From: Dastarcus helophoroides
Taxonomy: Eukaryota > Arthropoda > Insecta > Coleoptera > Bothrideridae
Length of the DNA stretch: 64,000 nucleotides
Reading direction: 5' to 3'
NCBI GenBank assembly: GCA_028583605.1
Contig: CM053336.1
Coordinates: forward strand, 23,731,004-23,795,003
Shown here: positions 11,202 to 23,900 of the stretch, in pieces
Layout: each line of letters opens with the position of its first letter
Position numbering within the stretch: the stretch's first letter is position 1
Position numbers and translations under genes: made by a program
The notes under the pieces: model-generated
The model's database searches: none
Seen by the model: the letters and a program-made list of their open reading frames with translations, nothing else
What the model was told of the DNA's origin: nothing

Positions 11202-14200
11202 TATTTGTATTTAAAGTCGTAATTTCACTAAAAGCAAATTTTTTATACTAAACAAGAAACCACATATTTTAGAATTTTTTTGACATACAAATTGAAGTTT
11301 TTTCTTTGCAGATTTTTACTTCTATAAAAATTTAGACTTTATTTCAAAATTTTAAATTTATTTCAAAATATATCCTCTTTCTATAATTTTCTTCTATTTT
11401 TTTGAAAAATTTTAGATTAAAAATACACTTTATTAGAATTGATTCTTGGTATATTAACTGTCTTTTCAAAATTCCGATTTCCAATTCCAAAATTTGAGAA
11501 TTTGTTTAATAATTTTCGACTTTTTTGTTTGTAACTTTGTTGTTTAACAGGAAGTCGACCATTTTCTCTATGTAATATGTAAAAACGTACATTTCCACTT
11601 AATTTCCTACATTTTGTAAAAGATAATCTCGAGGAATACTTTTAGTTTCTAAAATATCTTATTTTCTTAAACTCATTTAGAAATTACGAAATTATTTTAG
11701 AAAAAATTATCTCACAATTTTAAAGTTAAGGTTAAAAAATTAAAGGACAAAATTTAAAAATATAAAAGTTAAAATTTAAAATAAATACCTTTTTTATGAA
11801 AGTATGTTAAAATGTCGAATTTGGTTTGGAAAATGGTTGAAATTTTAAGATTAAAATCCATAAACTTTTAAAGTGTTTTTTAAGGCACTCTTTTTTTTCG
11901 ACTGGAATCGAAAATGAAAATTTTTCTAAATATTTAGGGTTAAAACTAAAAATTTTATTTTTTTCCGCTCTTTTGGAAAATAGTCAGAATTTTCAGAAAA
12001 TATTGACATGTTTAAGCCGAATTTTTAAGAAAAACTTTCGAAATTCATTAGCTAATAATTAATAGACTTATAATTAAAAGCAGGGCTTCGTACCGGAATT
12101 GAACCAAAAACCGGAAACCGAAAAAAAAACGGTTTATTTCAGTTCGTTGAACTTATGTACTTAAAACAGTTTTTATTTTACCCTTAAGTTTGGTATTTTT
12201 TTTTAGCAATTTCAATTTCTTTTTCAAAATTTTACACAAATCCGGGCAACTTTGATCCCAAATTTAGGAGTTTACTTTCAGTCTCTCATTTCTGTGTAAA
12301 AATTAGTTTAGAAACTATCAATTTCCACATTTTCTAGAAAATATTAACTTTATTCTCAAAATTTTTAGCCAAGTTAAAATTTTAAGTTTTAACTTGAACC
12401 TTTTTCAAAATTTTCGACATTTTCTTGAAATTTCAACTTTTATATGGAAATTACTCGAAATATTTCTTTTCTTCTCTTAAAATTTCGACTTTAAAATAAA
12501 ACAAATATCCCCCGTTGTAATTTTAGAATAAAGCAGTAGTTTTTTCATTCAAACTAGAGAAACTGGGCTTTTCTTACAATTTTATTTGCAAATACGAGTT
12601 TTTCTGGAAATTTGAACTTTTTTTAGAAAACTCCAAATTTACTTCTTTCCTTAAACTTTCAATTTTTTGTTTCAAATTCCACCTTTTTAAGTATTTCAAT
12701 TTTTTTATTTGAAATCCCAAATTTAAAGTTCTATGATTTTATATGCTGCCGACTTCGTAAAACTTCCTAAAATTTCAAGATATGATTTTTTTAATTTTCG
12801 CTGAAATCTCGCTATTTCAATTTTAAACTTGAAGTCAAAATTTCAGGTAAAAAATACAATATTGTATTCCAATTAAATAAAAGCTGGGATCTTGAAATTG
12901 GGGTCGAAATTTTTAGAGTCATTTTAAATGGTGACATCCTTAGAAAATGTCTAATTTAAACTTCCGACAATTTTCTTTACGCTAAAATAGTAATTTTTAT
13001 TCTGGAAACTTTGACGTTTTTCTCAAGATTTCGAATTTAGCCTCGAAGTTGCAATTGAAGTCAAAATTGTGTGTTATTTTAAATATTAATTTTGAAACTT
13101 CTAGTATAAACTCGATAGTTTGGTCCTTTGCTCCTTGAACTTTTTTATCAAAAGTCGATTCTTAAAATGTTGAATCTCTTCACAAACTTTTTAGCTACAG
13201 CTACAATTTTTCCTACAATTTTTCTATAGAAAATTAAAGTTTAGAAATAACTAAAATTGCATTTTTGTGGATTCCTTATTTTTACGCTTAAATTGTACAT
13301 TCTAATTAAAAATGTCGAATTTTTGCTAAAAATATTAGCACAAGTTAGATTTTAAATGCAAAAGTGTTAATTTGAATTTTCATATTTTGTGCTATTTTTT
13401 ATTTTGAATCTTAATTCAAAATCTCGAAAAAATATCCAAATTTCAAGAAAAATATTAACATTCTTGGAGAAAGTCTAAATTTTGAGCAAAAACTAACCAA
13501 CTAACTAAGTTTATGATTAATAATTTGTCAAAACTAATCTCACAATTTCAAGTCCTGGAAATTTTTAATTTTCGAGCTAAAACTAGAAAATTTTAAACCT
13601 AAACTTATAGTCCGAGTCTTAATTTAAAATTTCAAGAAAAATGTCTAGAATTAAAGAATAAAATTCAACATGTTAAATAGGGTTATACTTGCTAGAGAAA
13701 GACTATTTTATTTAAAGTCGAAATTTTGGAGAATAAAAAGTATATGCAAATTTAATTTGAAACTTCAAAAGAAAAAAGCTAAAATATCGAAAGAAGGTAA
13801 ATACACTAACCAAAACTTTCTGAAAAATTTTACTTTTTTAGAAATTTTAAAGTTTTTAGCAACATTTCCAGGAAAAAAAACGAATATTTGGATTTAGGCT
13901 TAATATTTCTAAATTAAGGTATAAATTTTGAAAATTCTTCTGTTAAATTTTGAAGTTCTTTTTTCGAAATTTTCACTGCTTCATTAAAATCTCAATTTAA
14001 GACTTTTCATTTTATATTTTTTAGTCTTTTTTATTTCAATTTATATTTTTAATTTAATCTATTTAATCCAAAGTTCAAGAAAACAAAGTCAAAACAACAA
14101 AAAATCAATTTTGTTAGAAAAAACTTCGCTAGAAAGCCAAATTTATGAAAGAAAGTCTCTCAAATTTTCGATTTTAATCGCCCAATTTCGTATAAGTATT

Positions 14201-16600
14201 CTAGAACTTTTTTACTTTTGGGTACATAATTTAAGATTTTTATGAAAATTCCGAGTTTAAATTTAAGTTTGGAAATATTTAACGCAGAAATGTTAAACAA
14301 AATTAAAAATGATGTTTCCGATCAATAAGTCTACAATGAAGAATAATTTAAATTTAAAATTTCTAAACCCGAAATTCCGATTTATAAAGTTCAGGTTTTT
14401 CTTAAAATTTGAACTCAAGGTTTCAGCTTAATATATTCTAACTTAAAAAATAAAAAATATTTTCCTTACATTTTACGCAAGGTCAGAATAGTTTCATGTT
14501 GTAATATTAAAGAAAAAAAAAGATACAAAATTTTCTAAATTATGTTCGAAAATCAATTTTTAATTCGAAAAATTTTTGAAAAATCAAAAAAATGAGTCGA
14601 AACCTCCAGAAATATTTGTAAAAAAGTCCATCTTGAGAAAAACTTCACGTCATAAAATAATTAACTTTCATCATTAAGTGTGGAAAAATTAATTTCCATT
14701 AAAATTTTTAAATTTTGATTTCGACCTTGTGATCTTAAAATCTTCGGAAAAAATACTGAAAATTATTAAAAAAAAGTGAGTTTCCAGAAAAATGCCTACA
14801 ATTAAAAAAACTGCCTAAAGTAGAAATTCCAGGTCGCAAGAAAGATGAAATTTGGAAATTAATTGTTTTAATCTTATTTATTTATTTTTTGAGATTGCAG
14901 TATCCCGTGTTGAAAATTATAAATTAATTACATCAAGACAAAGGTAAACAAAAAGATTATTCTACCGAATCAAGGAAAATCCGATTTTAAAACAAACATC
15001 TTTAATCTCGGGACTTCGAATTTAGTCTCGAAAAATAGACGTCGATCTTAAAATTCTGATCACGAAAAACTGCAAATTTCAAAGTGAAGATGAAATTTGG
15101 AAAAAAATCGAAAACTCGATTTTAAAAGTTCAATTTATTTTCAAATTTAAAATCGAAATGACAATTTGAAGTCGAAATGTTGAGGTTTTCTAAATAACAG
15201 ATTTTAAAAGAAAAAGATGGGGAGTTTTGGAAAAAATCAGTTTTGAGAGGAATAGATCATTCTTGATTTATACATTTTTTCTTTGTTTTTTTATTGTTTT
15301 CTTTTCCTTTTCTATTTTAAAAATTATAACATCCATTTACATATGAAAATTTAAATAAAAAGTCTATAATCGAAATTTGAACAAAAACACTCGATATTTC
15401 AATTTTTTTCGGATATCTCGCCTTTTTCTTCGAAAATTCGAAAGTCTGACATTTTTTAACTTAAAAATTCGACATTTTTTTTTTAATTCAGTTTTTTATG
15501 AATTCTGATTTTTCTCAAACCTTCTAGTATAAATTTGAAATTCGAATTTTTTCTCTTAATTTCCAGTTATAATTTTTTTTCCAAATTCTGTCTGTTTAAT
15601 TTCATTTGAAAGGGGCGATGTATTAAAGTTCGCACAAAAGCGGCTAAGTAGAGCACGGCGGACCTGCTGTATACACTTTGCTTATAAACTTACTAATTCA
15701 TTTTGTTTTCATGATTTTGACATGTTTCAAAATTTTAAATTGAAACTTTCTACTTTTACTTTTTTCGTATTTAGGGTTCAAACTAGAAAGTTTGATTACT
15801 GGGCTTTTTTTTCAGCTTTTAAACTGTTTATTAAATTTCCAAATTGTTTAAATAAATGAAATGTTGACAAATTTACACTTATTTCAATTCTGTTCTATAA
15901 AAATAATAACTAATCGAGAAAAAGTTTTAAAAAGGCGAAGTAATTATCAATTTGCATCAAATAGTTGAAAAACCACAACTTTTGCTAGAATTCCGCTAGA
16001 ATTTCTTTAAATTTCGACAGGAAATTTCGAGTTTCAACTTATCTTCCCAGTTCATTTTACAAATTTCTCAAAATTTTAAATTTGCATTACCAATTTCTGT
16101 TTTGATATCTATATTTAGAGTTTTATTTAGGTAATGTGACCTTTCAAAAAATTGAAGTTTTTTAAATGGAAAATTCGAAATTTCTCAAACTTTTTAATCC
16201 CCATTCATATTGTTTTCTTTAATGTTATGAAAAAGGAAAATGGTAATATCTCAAAAAAAAATGCAAAATTGAAAATGCGAATTCGAAATTTTGTATAAGA
16301 ATTTTTAGAAACTACTTTTCTTGAAAATTCGACTTGAATTCTGAAGGGTGGGGTTTTTTGTTACAAATTTTGAAAAACGTTATTTATAAATATTGGTTTT
16401 TTCGATTTTAATCTCGAAATGTTATCTTTTTTCTCTAAATGTCCACTGTAAATTCGAAATCTTTTTCATATTAATTAAGAGTTTTCCATCAGGCTCAGGA
16501 ATAAATTCAAATAATCAGTTTCTAAACTTTTGTCTTTTTATAAATTTCTCATTGAAGCCCCATAACTATTTTTTAAATGTCAGTCCTTTTGTTTCCTAAG
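11202..16600. repeat. AT-rich degenerate repeat block, mixed polarity
   Basis: 5.4 kb without a credible gene. The sequence is built from irregular words such as aaatttcgactttttct and its complement, with polarity switching several times. Small islands of ordinary composition occur near 12080-12130 (aaccggaa words) and 15610-15680. No transposon ends were found. Confidence 0.6.
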
Positions 16601-16642
16601 CTCCATGCTGAATGCAAGACAAAAAAAAAACAAAACAGTAAT

Positions 16643-18124
16643 TTATTTTGGTCTAATTTTTTCATATACAAATTTTTGTATCCTATTTTTTAATGTGTGC
16701 TTCTTAATAAAATGAAATTGATCGACAGCAAACTCATACAGTTCATTTTCCATTTGCCACACAACACTTTCCCTAATTTTACTAACAGTCTTCGCAGAAG
16801 GGGTATCTTTCTGAACAGTTTGCCGAAGATGGCTCTTATTGCTATTCAGGTAATGGTCCATAGCGCCTTTAAATACCCGAGGCAAGGCTTGCTCCAAAAT
16901 GGCTATAAAATCATCCAACTCTTCAGTAATACCCACTAGTAAGTACTTATTGACTAAGTTTTTCTTAGCTTCGTTAAGGGCCCACTTATTACCGATTTTC
17001 CTGGAAAATTTATGATCATATGAACCCAGAATAACACATGACCATATAAACACAGATAAACAGAACTAACCAGCAATTGGCAGAGTGGCCGCAAAAAAAT
17101 GGAATCTGCAGCCACATGTTGTTAGGATCACAATCGGCCAAGTCATTGGCAACACAATCGTCAAATGACTACAAATTTTAACAAACGAAAGTGACATTAT
17201 TCAACAACATTTTAGTTTATACATACCACAGTATTGCCATGTTTTTTTCTTATTAACGATGGTCTAAAATTGTCACCGTATCGTAAAAAGTAATAGTAGG
17301 AAACGAACCTGTCCAAAGGTTTACGAATAATGTTGATGAAGAACGGCATTGGGTAACCAAACCTAATGATGAAAAAAAATTAGCCATTAAAGGTGCGTTT
17401 ACGCTAGACACTTTATTCCGTACATTTCTCTCTGACATAAATATATTTTGTCTTCCAGGTAAGTGTCAACTATCCTGAGAAAAGCTATCTCGTCCAAGCT
17501 AAGTAGAGCAGTTTCAGATAGCTTCTCTCAAGATAGTTGACACTTATGTCAGAGAGAAATGTACGAAATAAAGGGTCTAATATAAACGCACCCTATAAGT
17601 CATGGATACTAAATGTAGTGGTGCATACTTGACTAAAAGTATTAATTTAATGACACTTACTTGGCAAAATCCACAAAAGCGAAATGGCCATGGTACAAAG
17701 CGGGTTTCAGCTCGTTCCATGTGCTGCTGTTTTTGGCAAATTTCAGCTGGTTGTTCAGTGACAGCACGTGGTTATTGGCAGTCACGTTAACGTGTAAAAC
17801 GTGGAATTTGTTTCGTTTGCACAAATCATATGCTACACCTACAAAACTAGTGGAGCCTGTTTTTGGAACCCTATTGTATACAATTACTATGTCGTCCTCG
17901 GTGGATAACTTCCGGGGGTTTTCTATTGCGTACCTAACTTCCTGGAAGTGCTCTACAACAGCATAAGTCGAATGTGGAACAAATGAAATTGGGAAACTTG
18001 TCTCACCTAAAGATAGTAATTTGTCTTGCAGTCTCATTATTTGTAATTGATACAGTATAGCTATTGAACTTATAACAAATATTATCATGAAATAAATTAC
18101 TCTGAAATTGGCCATTATGTACAT
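16643..18124 (-). CDS. Hs2st: Heparan sulfate 2-O-sulfotransferase
   Basis: Transfers sulfate from PAPS to the 2-O position of iduronate in heparan sulfate, in the Golgi. Coding exons (minus strand): 18124-17661, 17362-17227, 17168-17071 and 17000-16643. All introns are GT-AG and phases agree, giving 351 codons plus stop, against about 356 residues for vertebrate HS2ST1. It is a type II membrane protein: signal anchor at residues ~8-26, then a stem. The PAPS 5'-phosphosulfate loop RVPKTGSTS starts at ~85. YHGH at ~144-147 carries the family's catalytic histidine. The PAPS 3'-phosphate region [13 protein letters not shown] is at ~168-180. [10 protein letters not shown] and the C-terminal [10 protein letters not shown] block follow. 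Likely N-glycosylation sites are NVT (~113) and NSS (~132). A second Met three codons in (MANFRV) could be the real start. Intron 1 (298 bp) holds a hairpin MITE; the other introns are 58 and 70 bp. An aataaa overlaps the stop codon. No disabling change was seen. Confidence 0.94.
17391..17594. mobile_element. Hairpin MITE in Hs2st intron 1
   Basis: About 204 bp that fold almost end to end. Left aggtgcgttta and tacatttctctctgacat pair with right atgtcagagagaaatgta and taaacgcaccct. An inner pair, aagtgtcaactatc and gatagttgacactt, extends the stem, leaving a short loop around 17495. It makes up most of intron 1 and contains an internal gtaagt and ag that are not needed for the gene model. The target duplication is unclear (TA-rich flanks). 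Confidence 0.85.
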
Positions 18125-19380
18125 TTATTGTTACATGTTTACAAGGACATTAATAGATAAAAGCATTTGAGATTCGGGATTGCACGTAATTAGCAGTATA
18201 ACATCTTTGCTAACGTATAAATTTCAATGTGAGAATAGCAGAATTTACAATCATAAAACATATTACGATGTTTACTGTTATTCACAAAATTAACCTAAAA
18301 ATCTGAGGTTATATTATGACATTTAGCCATGTATGTTACGTTTGAACTATTTACGTTCAATGGTAGATCAAGCGCTTCGTTATATTTTTTATCTTAGATA
18401 ATATAAATAAAATATATATGTATAGTCAAAGTTTTTTATTGTTCTTATAGTTGTAAATCATATATGTGTATAAAACAAAGTCGTGTTGGTACACTATTTA
18501 TAACTCCAGAACGGCTGGACGGATTTTTATGATCTTTGCTTTGTTGGATTTGTCTCGGCCTCGAATAGCAGAATAAAGACTAAAATATTGAAAAATATCA
18601 AAAAAATGTTTTATAAGAAATTTGTGTACAGCGCTACCTCTTATCCATAACAGGAACATGACAAAAACTTATCGTGAGGTTTTTAGGGATATGATATTTT
18701 GGATCTGGATGCGGATATATTCCAAGTATTATGTCGGTTTCGATTACGGAAACGGATATGAAATTATTTCGGATATCCGCGATAGTTTCGGATAATTTTT
18801 CAATTACAGATATCTTTAAATCATTTTTGTTGACCAAAAAAAAGGTCTTGCAAGATATATTTACTTATAAAACTCTAAACACTGACTAACATACATCCCT
18901 TAGCCTAACCCATCGATTTAGAACAATAACATTTCCCACATGAATTCCTTATGAAACGTAGGTGACACTAGGAAGGAATTTTTGAAAATTCGTGCGGCAA
19001 GGATCTTAAATAGGGGATAACAATTGATATGAAAGTTCCACATTTTTAGAGTTAGAAATGTGAAAATTGGTGTTTAGATTTCAGTGTATACCGCTAATGT
19101 GTAATCCACTCAGGTAATATAACGAATTTCAAAATACATGCGATACCGATATCAATTTACAAAAGAAAATTAATCATAACTTGAGGAATATTTTGAAAAT
19201 AAACGATGATTATAATCACTAAATAGAAAAAGTTTTTTGAATCTGTCAGGGAAATAGGTAATGCTGTAGGAAATTTCTTAATGCCACCTAATCATTTTAT
19301 TTTACTTCGTAGGCTTAACAATCCTCAAATAATTCGATATTGGTCTAAGGAAGATAAACGCCGAAGTATTCCAACAAATA
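18125..19380. other. Upstream flank of Hs2st with a transposon-like patch
   Basis: No gene is credible. 18125-18420 is the likely Hs2st 5' UTR and promoter zone; no TATA box is evident. 18480-18600 contains tataactccagaacggctgg followed by acggatttttatgatc, wording that recurs in many insect dispersed repeats, so a repeat fragment is likely but unassigned. 18700-18800 has several ggatat/atatcc palindromic words. The rest is unremarkable. Confidence 0.4.
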
Positions 19381-20214
19381 CCAATGTAAAATTTTGAAAA
19401 ATAGTCACGATTATTTTCGAAAAATTGTCAAACTTATCAAAAAGTGGGTATTTTTAAAAAAAAATTTAAAATTTTTAAATAAAAATCAAAATGATTTAAC
19501 ATTTTGAAAAATGTTAGTAATTTTAAAGTATAGAAGCTAAAAATGTTGAAGTTAAAGATGTTGAATTTTTTAAGAAAACGATATTTTTTTAAAATAAATA
19601 AAAATAAGAAAGTTTCCAAAAATTCCAAATGTTTAAATATGGCCGAAATTTTCAAAAAATTGGAAAAATGTTGAAAAATATTGAAAATATTTAAAAAAGG
19701 TTAAAATGTTGGTGAAAGTTTAGTCGTTGATTGAATACATATTAGATATATATACCTTATGACAAAATGCGTATACCACTTTTCTCTATGCATACTCCAA
19801 AACGTTGTTAAGGAAGTGCTGGTACCTAGTGGTCAATAGTAAAACCTCTGAGTAAAACTATTGCACTTTGGCAGGGGAAAACAGAGTTCTTTATGGTTTT
19901 GGCCATTTATCCAAGATCTACACCAAAGTCAAACAATAATTATTTTCTCTTATTGATATGTCCAAGGTCGCCGCGTGATGGGATGGCAATTGGACTGATA
20001 TCTATACCCAGGTTTCTTAAGTTTCACTTCAATGAATACACTTTTAAATTATGAAACTTTGACAAAACACCTTTTTCTTATAGAGTTTAAGACATTTTAT
20101 TAACTTCGAATTTTTAAGCCAAATTCTCATCTTTAACTTGAAATATACTGTTCAAAATTTTCAAATTTTTAGAAAAATTAGAAATTACTAAACGAATGCA
20201 GTAAATTTATTTAT
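19381..20214. other. AT-rich block then unassigned sequence
   Basis: 19381-19710 is GAAAA/TTTTC word repeat with the polarity of aaaaatgttgaaa. 19720-20030 has ordinary base composition (ggtacctagtggtcaatag and similar) but no open frame or known motif. Nothing further could be recognised. Confidence 0.4.
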
Positions 20215-20390
20215 TTTTTATTTTTACTCTTCAACTTGAAACGTGTCGTGAGCATTTTATATTTTTGATTTTTTACTCTTTAACTCAAATTGTCCGTTGA
20301 TATTTTACCTGGTTATACCCGTTATCCTAATCATTCCATTCCTATTCCGACCGACTAATTCGCAACAGATGGGGTGCTGTACTGATTCAT
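20215..20390. repeat. Direct repeat, left copy (pairs with 21011-21192)
   Basis: Shares with 21011-21192 the words gaaacgtgtcgtgagcattt, tactctttaactcaaattgt, atattttacctggttat and ccgactaattcgcaacagat, about 795 bp apart in the same orientation. The ends are not TG...CA, so these are probably two copies of one dispersed repeat rather than LTRs. Confidence 0.75.
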
Positions 20391-21010
20391 ATTTTTCCAC
20401 TCACGCCTACCTGGCAATTTACAGATTCAGTATGGGACGAAGTTAAGAAAAACCTTAACTTTATAAGAACATAAAATAAATCAGAATAACTACTAAACGA
20501 ATATAGATAATTTTAAAAAATAACTCTAAATTTATAAAAAATCGCGAGATTTATTATTTTATTTTATAACTCGTTATTAATTAAATATTTTCAATTTGAA
20601 GTCAACATTTTAGGGAAAAAAGAGAACAATTATTGCAAATTTAAAGTTTGAATTTTTGAAATTTAAAGCAAAAAAATAAATTTATAAAAAAAACTTTTCA
20701 AAATTTCAAGTTGAACTTGATACTTTTTTCCTTCGATTCAAAATTTTATTTTTTTAAAATTTTTGACAATAACTCACCTTTAAATTGGAAAATTCGAGAC
20801 ATTTTTTTTAACAAAATGTTTATTATTCTAGTAATTCCAACGAGTGGAAAATCTCACTTTTTCTCAAAATTTAGAATTGTAAATTTACAAATTTGTTCTT
20901 CTCTTCATATTTCCGCTTTAATCACGATATCAGGATTTTCTAGAAATTTTGTATTTTCGAACGAACTTTAAAAAAAAAATTGGAAATTTCGGTATTTAAT
21001 TAAAGTCGTG

Positions 21011-21192
21011 AGTGAGATATTTTTTACTTTTCAACTCGAAACGTGTCGTGAGCATTTTATATTTTTTCTTTTTTACTCTTTAACTCAAATTGTCCCTTGA
21101 TATTTTACCTGGTTATGCCCGTTATTTTAATTATTGCATTCCGATACCGACCGACTAATTCGCAACAGATGGGCTGTTGTTCTGATCAGTCT
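21011..21192. repeat. Direct repeat, right copy (pairs with 20215-20390)
   Basis: Second copy of the ~175-bp unit, at roughly 85-90 percent identity by eye. It is preceded by AT-rich sequence related to 7700-7815. Confidence 0.75.
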
Positions 21193-22072
21193 TACAGTGC
21201 AAAATACGAAATTACTGAAATTTTGATTACATTCCTGACTTTTTTTAACAACATTTAAATGTTATATTCCTTGTATTTCGTGACAAATTCAAAATTAAAT
21301 TGTATTTATTATATATTTGCTTTAATGAGCTTTTAACAAATCAATTTTAACAGAAATTTATTTAAATCATATTAAATAAAATATTTTCTAAATAAAATCA
21401 AGACGAATTGGAATTCAATTGTTTTCTCAGCGGAATAATGTTAGACAGTAAATTCTGTACTACTTTTCCCATTAGGCTTTCTTGTATTTCCAATGGTTTA
21501 CGAGATCCTTGTAGTGGAAATCAAATTTGATTCAACCTGTATATGATGAAAATAAGTTGACTCCTGTTCTGTCCCAAGCAAATCAAAATGGTCTGCACTT
21601 CGAAAAGGATCATTTAATGATTCAGTTGTGATTGTGATTGCGTATAAATCTTATCAATATGTTCATAATATCAAAATCATGGAATGAAGCACTTAGTTTA
21701 CTTTGGGAATTTCCAATGAGCTAGCTCCTATTTGCATCCAATTGCTAGGGTCAACATTAAATAGTACTTATCCTATTATTATATTACTTTAAAGAAATAT
21801 TCAACATTTCTCAGATGTGAGTCAATTCTCTTAAGAATGTGTCAATGAATGAAACCCTTAAATAATGGGTCACTCCAGCCTCCAGCACCAGGCAAAATAA
21901 AACCTGTTTTATGACTGGGTAAATGGCAAGTCTGGCATTACAATTGTTGTTTGAATTAGCTAGAATATTGGCTAAATATATCGTTGTATTTGTCTTTAAC
22001 TGAATTCAATTAAACATCCCCAAAAGTTTATTCTTCATGGTGGACTTTTATTGGTCGGAAACATTATGTTTA

Positions 22073-22215
22073 TTAATTTAATTTAAAATTTCTACGACCC
22101 AGTTTGGAAATATTTAAATTTTTATTAATGTTTGTTGACAATATTCAAAAACTGTTTTCGAATATTGTCAACAAAGATTAACTGGGTCGTAGAAATTTTA
22201 AATAAAATTAAATAA
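22073..22215. mobile_element. Short hairpin element inserted in the left fold-back arm
   Basis: taaaatttctacgacccagt at the left pairs with actgggtcgtagaaatttta at the right, and gttgacaatattc pairs with gaatattgtcaac around a loop near 22150. The sequence is absent from the corresponding place in the right arm, so it inserted after the arms formed. The neighbouring 22031-22060 (ttcttcatggtggact word) is also absent from the right arm and recurs at about 48612. Confidence 0.75.
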
Positions 22216-22679
22216 ATCCAACAATGAACCGGTGGAAAAGGATTATGTATGCATATTTTCTGATAAACTTTTTGTAAATGAATTTAATTGATATATAATT
22301 AATTTAAACTCGAAATCTCAACTTTTTCCTTAAAATTTGTAGTTTACGTAAATTCGTTTTTTAAGTCTTTGTTGACTTTAATTTATAAAAATCATTATTT
22401 TTTTGAAATTATTTTTTATTGTTTACAGAATTTTTGGAATTTCAGAATGTTTTCAAACCGGCTTGAGTTGTGTTTAAGAAAGAAGCTGTGCGTATTATTT
22501 TTTTCGCCCTTATTATTAAAGACAACTCTTATAATACCATAATACTGCAATAATAATTATTAAATCAAACATTTTTTTGGTCCCATTTTATCTTTGGTGT
22601 AGAAAGTCATGACTCATCCTAATTAACGCTAACTGACAACATAAGGGCTGCAAAAAAATTAAATAGGAAAACTTGGCAA

Positions 22680-23900
22680 TTGCCTTTTTTTTAAATTTGT
22701 TTTCCAACTATTCAAAATTTAGACTTTCTTTAAACATTTTGATTTTTTTTTGAAAATTTAACTTTTTATGAAAATGAAATGAAAATTTCCACTTTTTTCA
22801 AAATTTTGACATCTTTGAAATTTTCAACTATTCAAAATTTCGACTTTTTTAAAAATCACGAATTTTTCTAAAATTTCGACCTTTTTAAAAAAGTCAACTT
22901 TTTTTGAAGATCTTAACTTTTTCCAAAAATTGACTGCAATTTCGACTTTTTAAATTTTATACTTTTTCTAAAAATTTTTTGATTTTCTTTGAATATTTCG
23001 GCTTTTGATAATTTTTAATGTTATTCAAAATTTTCGAATTACTTGATTTTTTAAAGAACTGCACTGCACCAGTTTTTTCAATTTTGATATTTTTTTGAAA
23101 ATTGATATTTTTCCAAATTTTGTCTATTTTAAACATTTTCCTTTTTGCAGTTTTTGACGTCAATATTGTGACTATTATATCACGATTTGTTTGCATAATT
23201 TCGACTTTTTGTGAATAATTTCGACTTTTTTTTTGAAGATTTATTTTTTTTGAAAATTTTACTTTTTTTGAACATTTTTACATTTTTCAAAATTTCAACT
23301 TTTTTCAAAGTTATCAATTTTTATTAAATTCCAACTTTATGACAATTTTGACATTTCACTAGTGTTTTAAATTATCATTATTTTCAAATTTTTAGCTTTT
23401 CAAATTTTCATTTTTTTTTAAATTTCAGAATATTTAAAAAAATTTCGACCATTTTTCAAAGTTTAGATTTTTTTAGAAATTTAAAATTTCTTCAAAATTT
23501 TACCAATTATCTTAAAAATTTCGTTTTTTCATTCAATTTCAATTTTTTTTTAATCTAATGAATTGTTCTGAAAATTCCTCCTTTTTTCAAACTTTTAACA
23601 TTTTTCTCAAAATTTTGACTTTATTTCCCAATGTTGAAATTTTGCCTTTTTTAAAAGTTTCTCAGCAAAAAGTCGAATACTCGAAATTTTATCAAAATTT
23701 TAAGTTTATCTAACATTTGGATTTTTAAACAGTTTTTATAAATTTCGAATTCTCAAAATCTTAGCTTTTTACTAGAAATTTCGCGTTAAAATTTGAATAT
23801 TATTTCGATTTTTTCAAGTCTCACAAAAAGCGAACTTTTTTCTCAAAACAAAGTGTTTTCGTGTTAAAATTAGAATTTTATTTCGGTTTTTTTCTAAGAC
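22680..23900. repeat. AT-rich word array, TCGACTTTTT polarity
   Basis: About 1.2 kb of repeating words of the form aatttcgactttttttcaaa at irregular spacing, nearly all in one orientation. It lies between the arms of the fold-back element. No gene. Confidence 0.65.

Noticed and set aside
16697..16939. Plus-strand frame opposite Hs2st exon 4
   Set aside because: Antisense shadow of a conserved coding exon.
20215..21192. LTR pair of a very short retrotransposon
   Set aside because: The repeats lack TG...CA ends, primer site, polypurine tract and target duplication; more likely two dispersed repeat copies.
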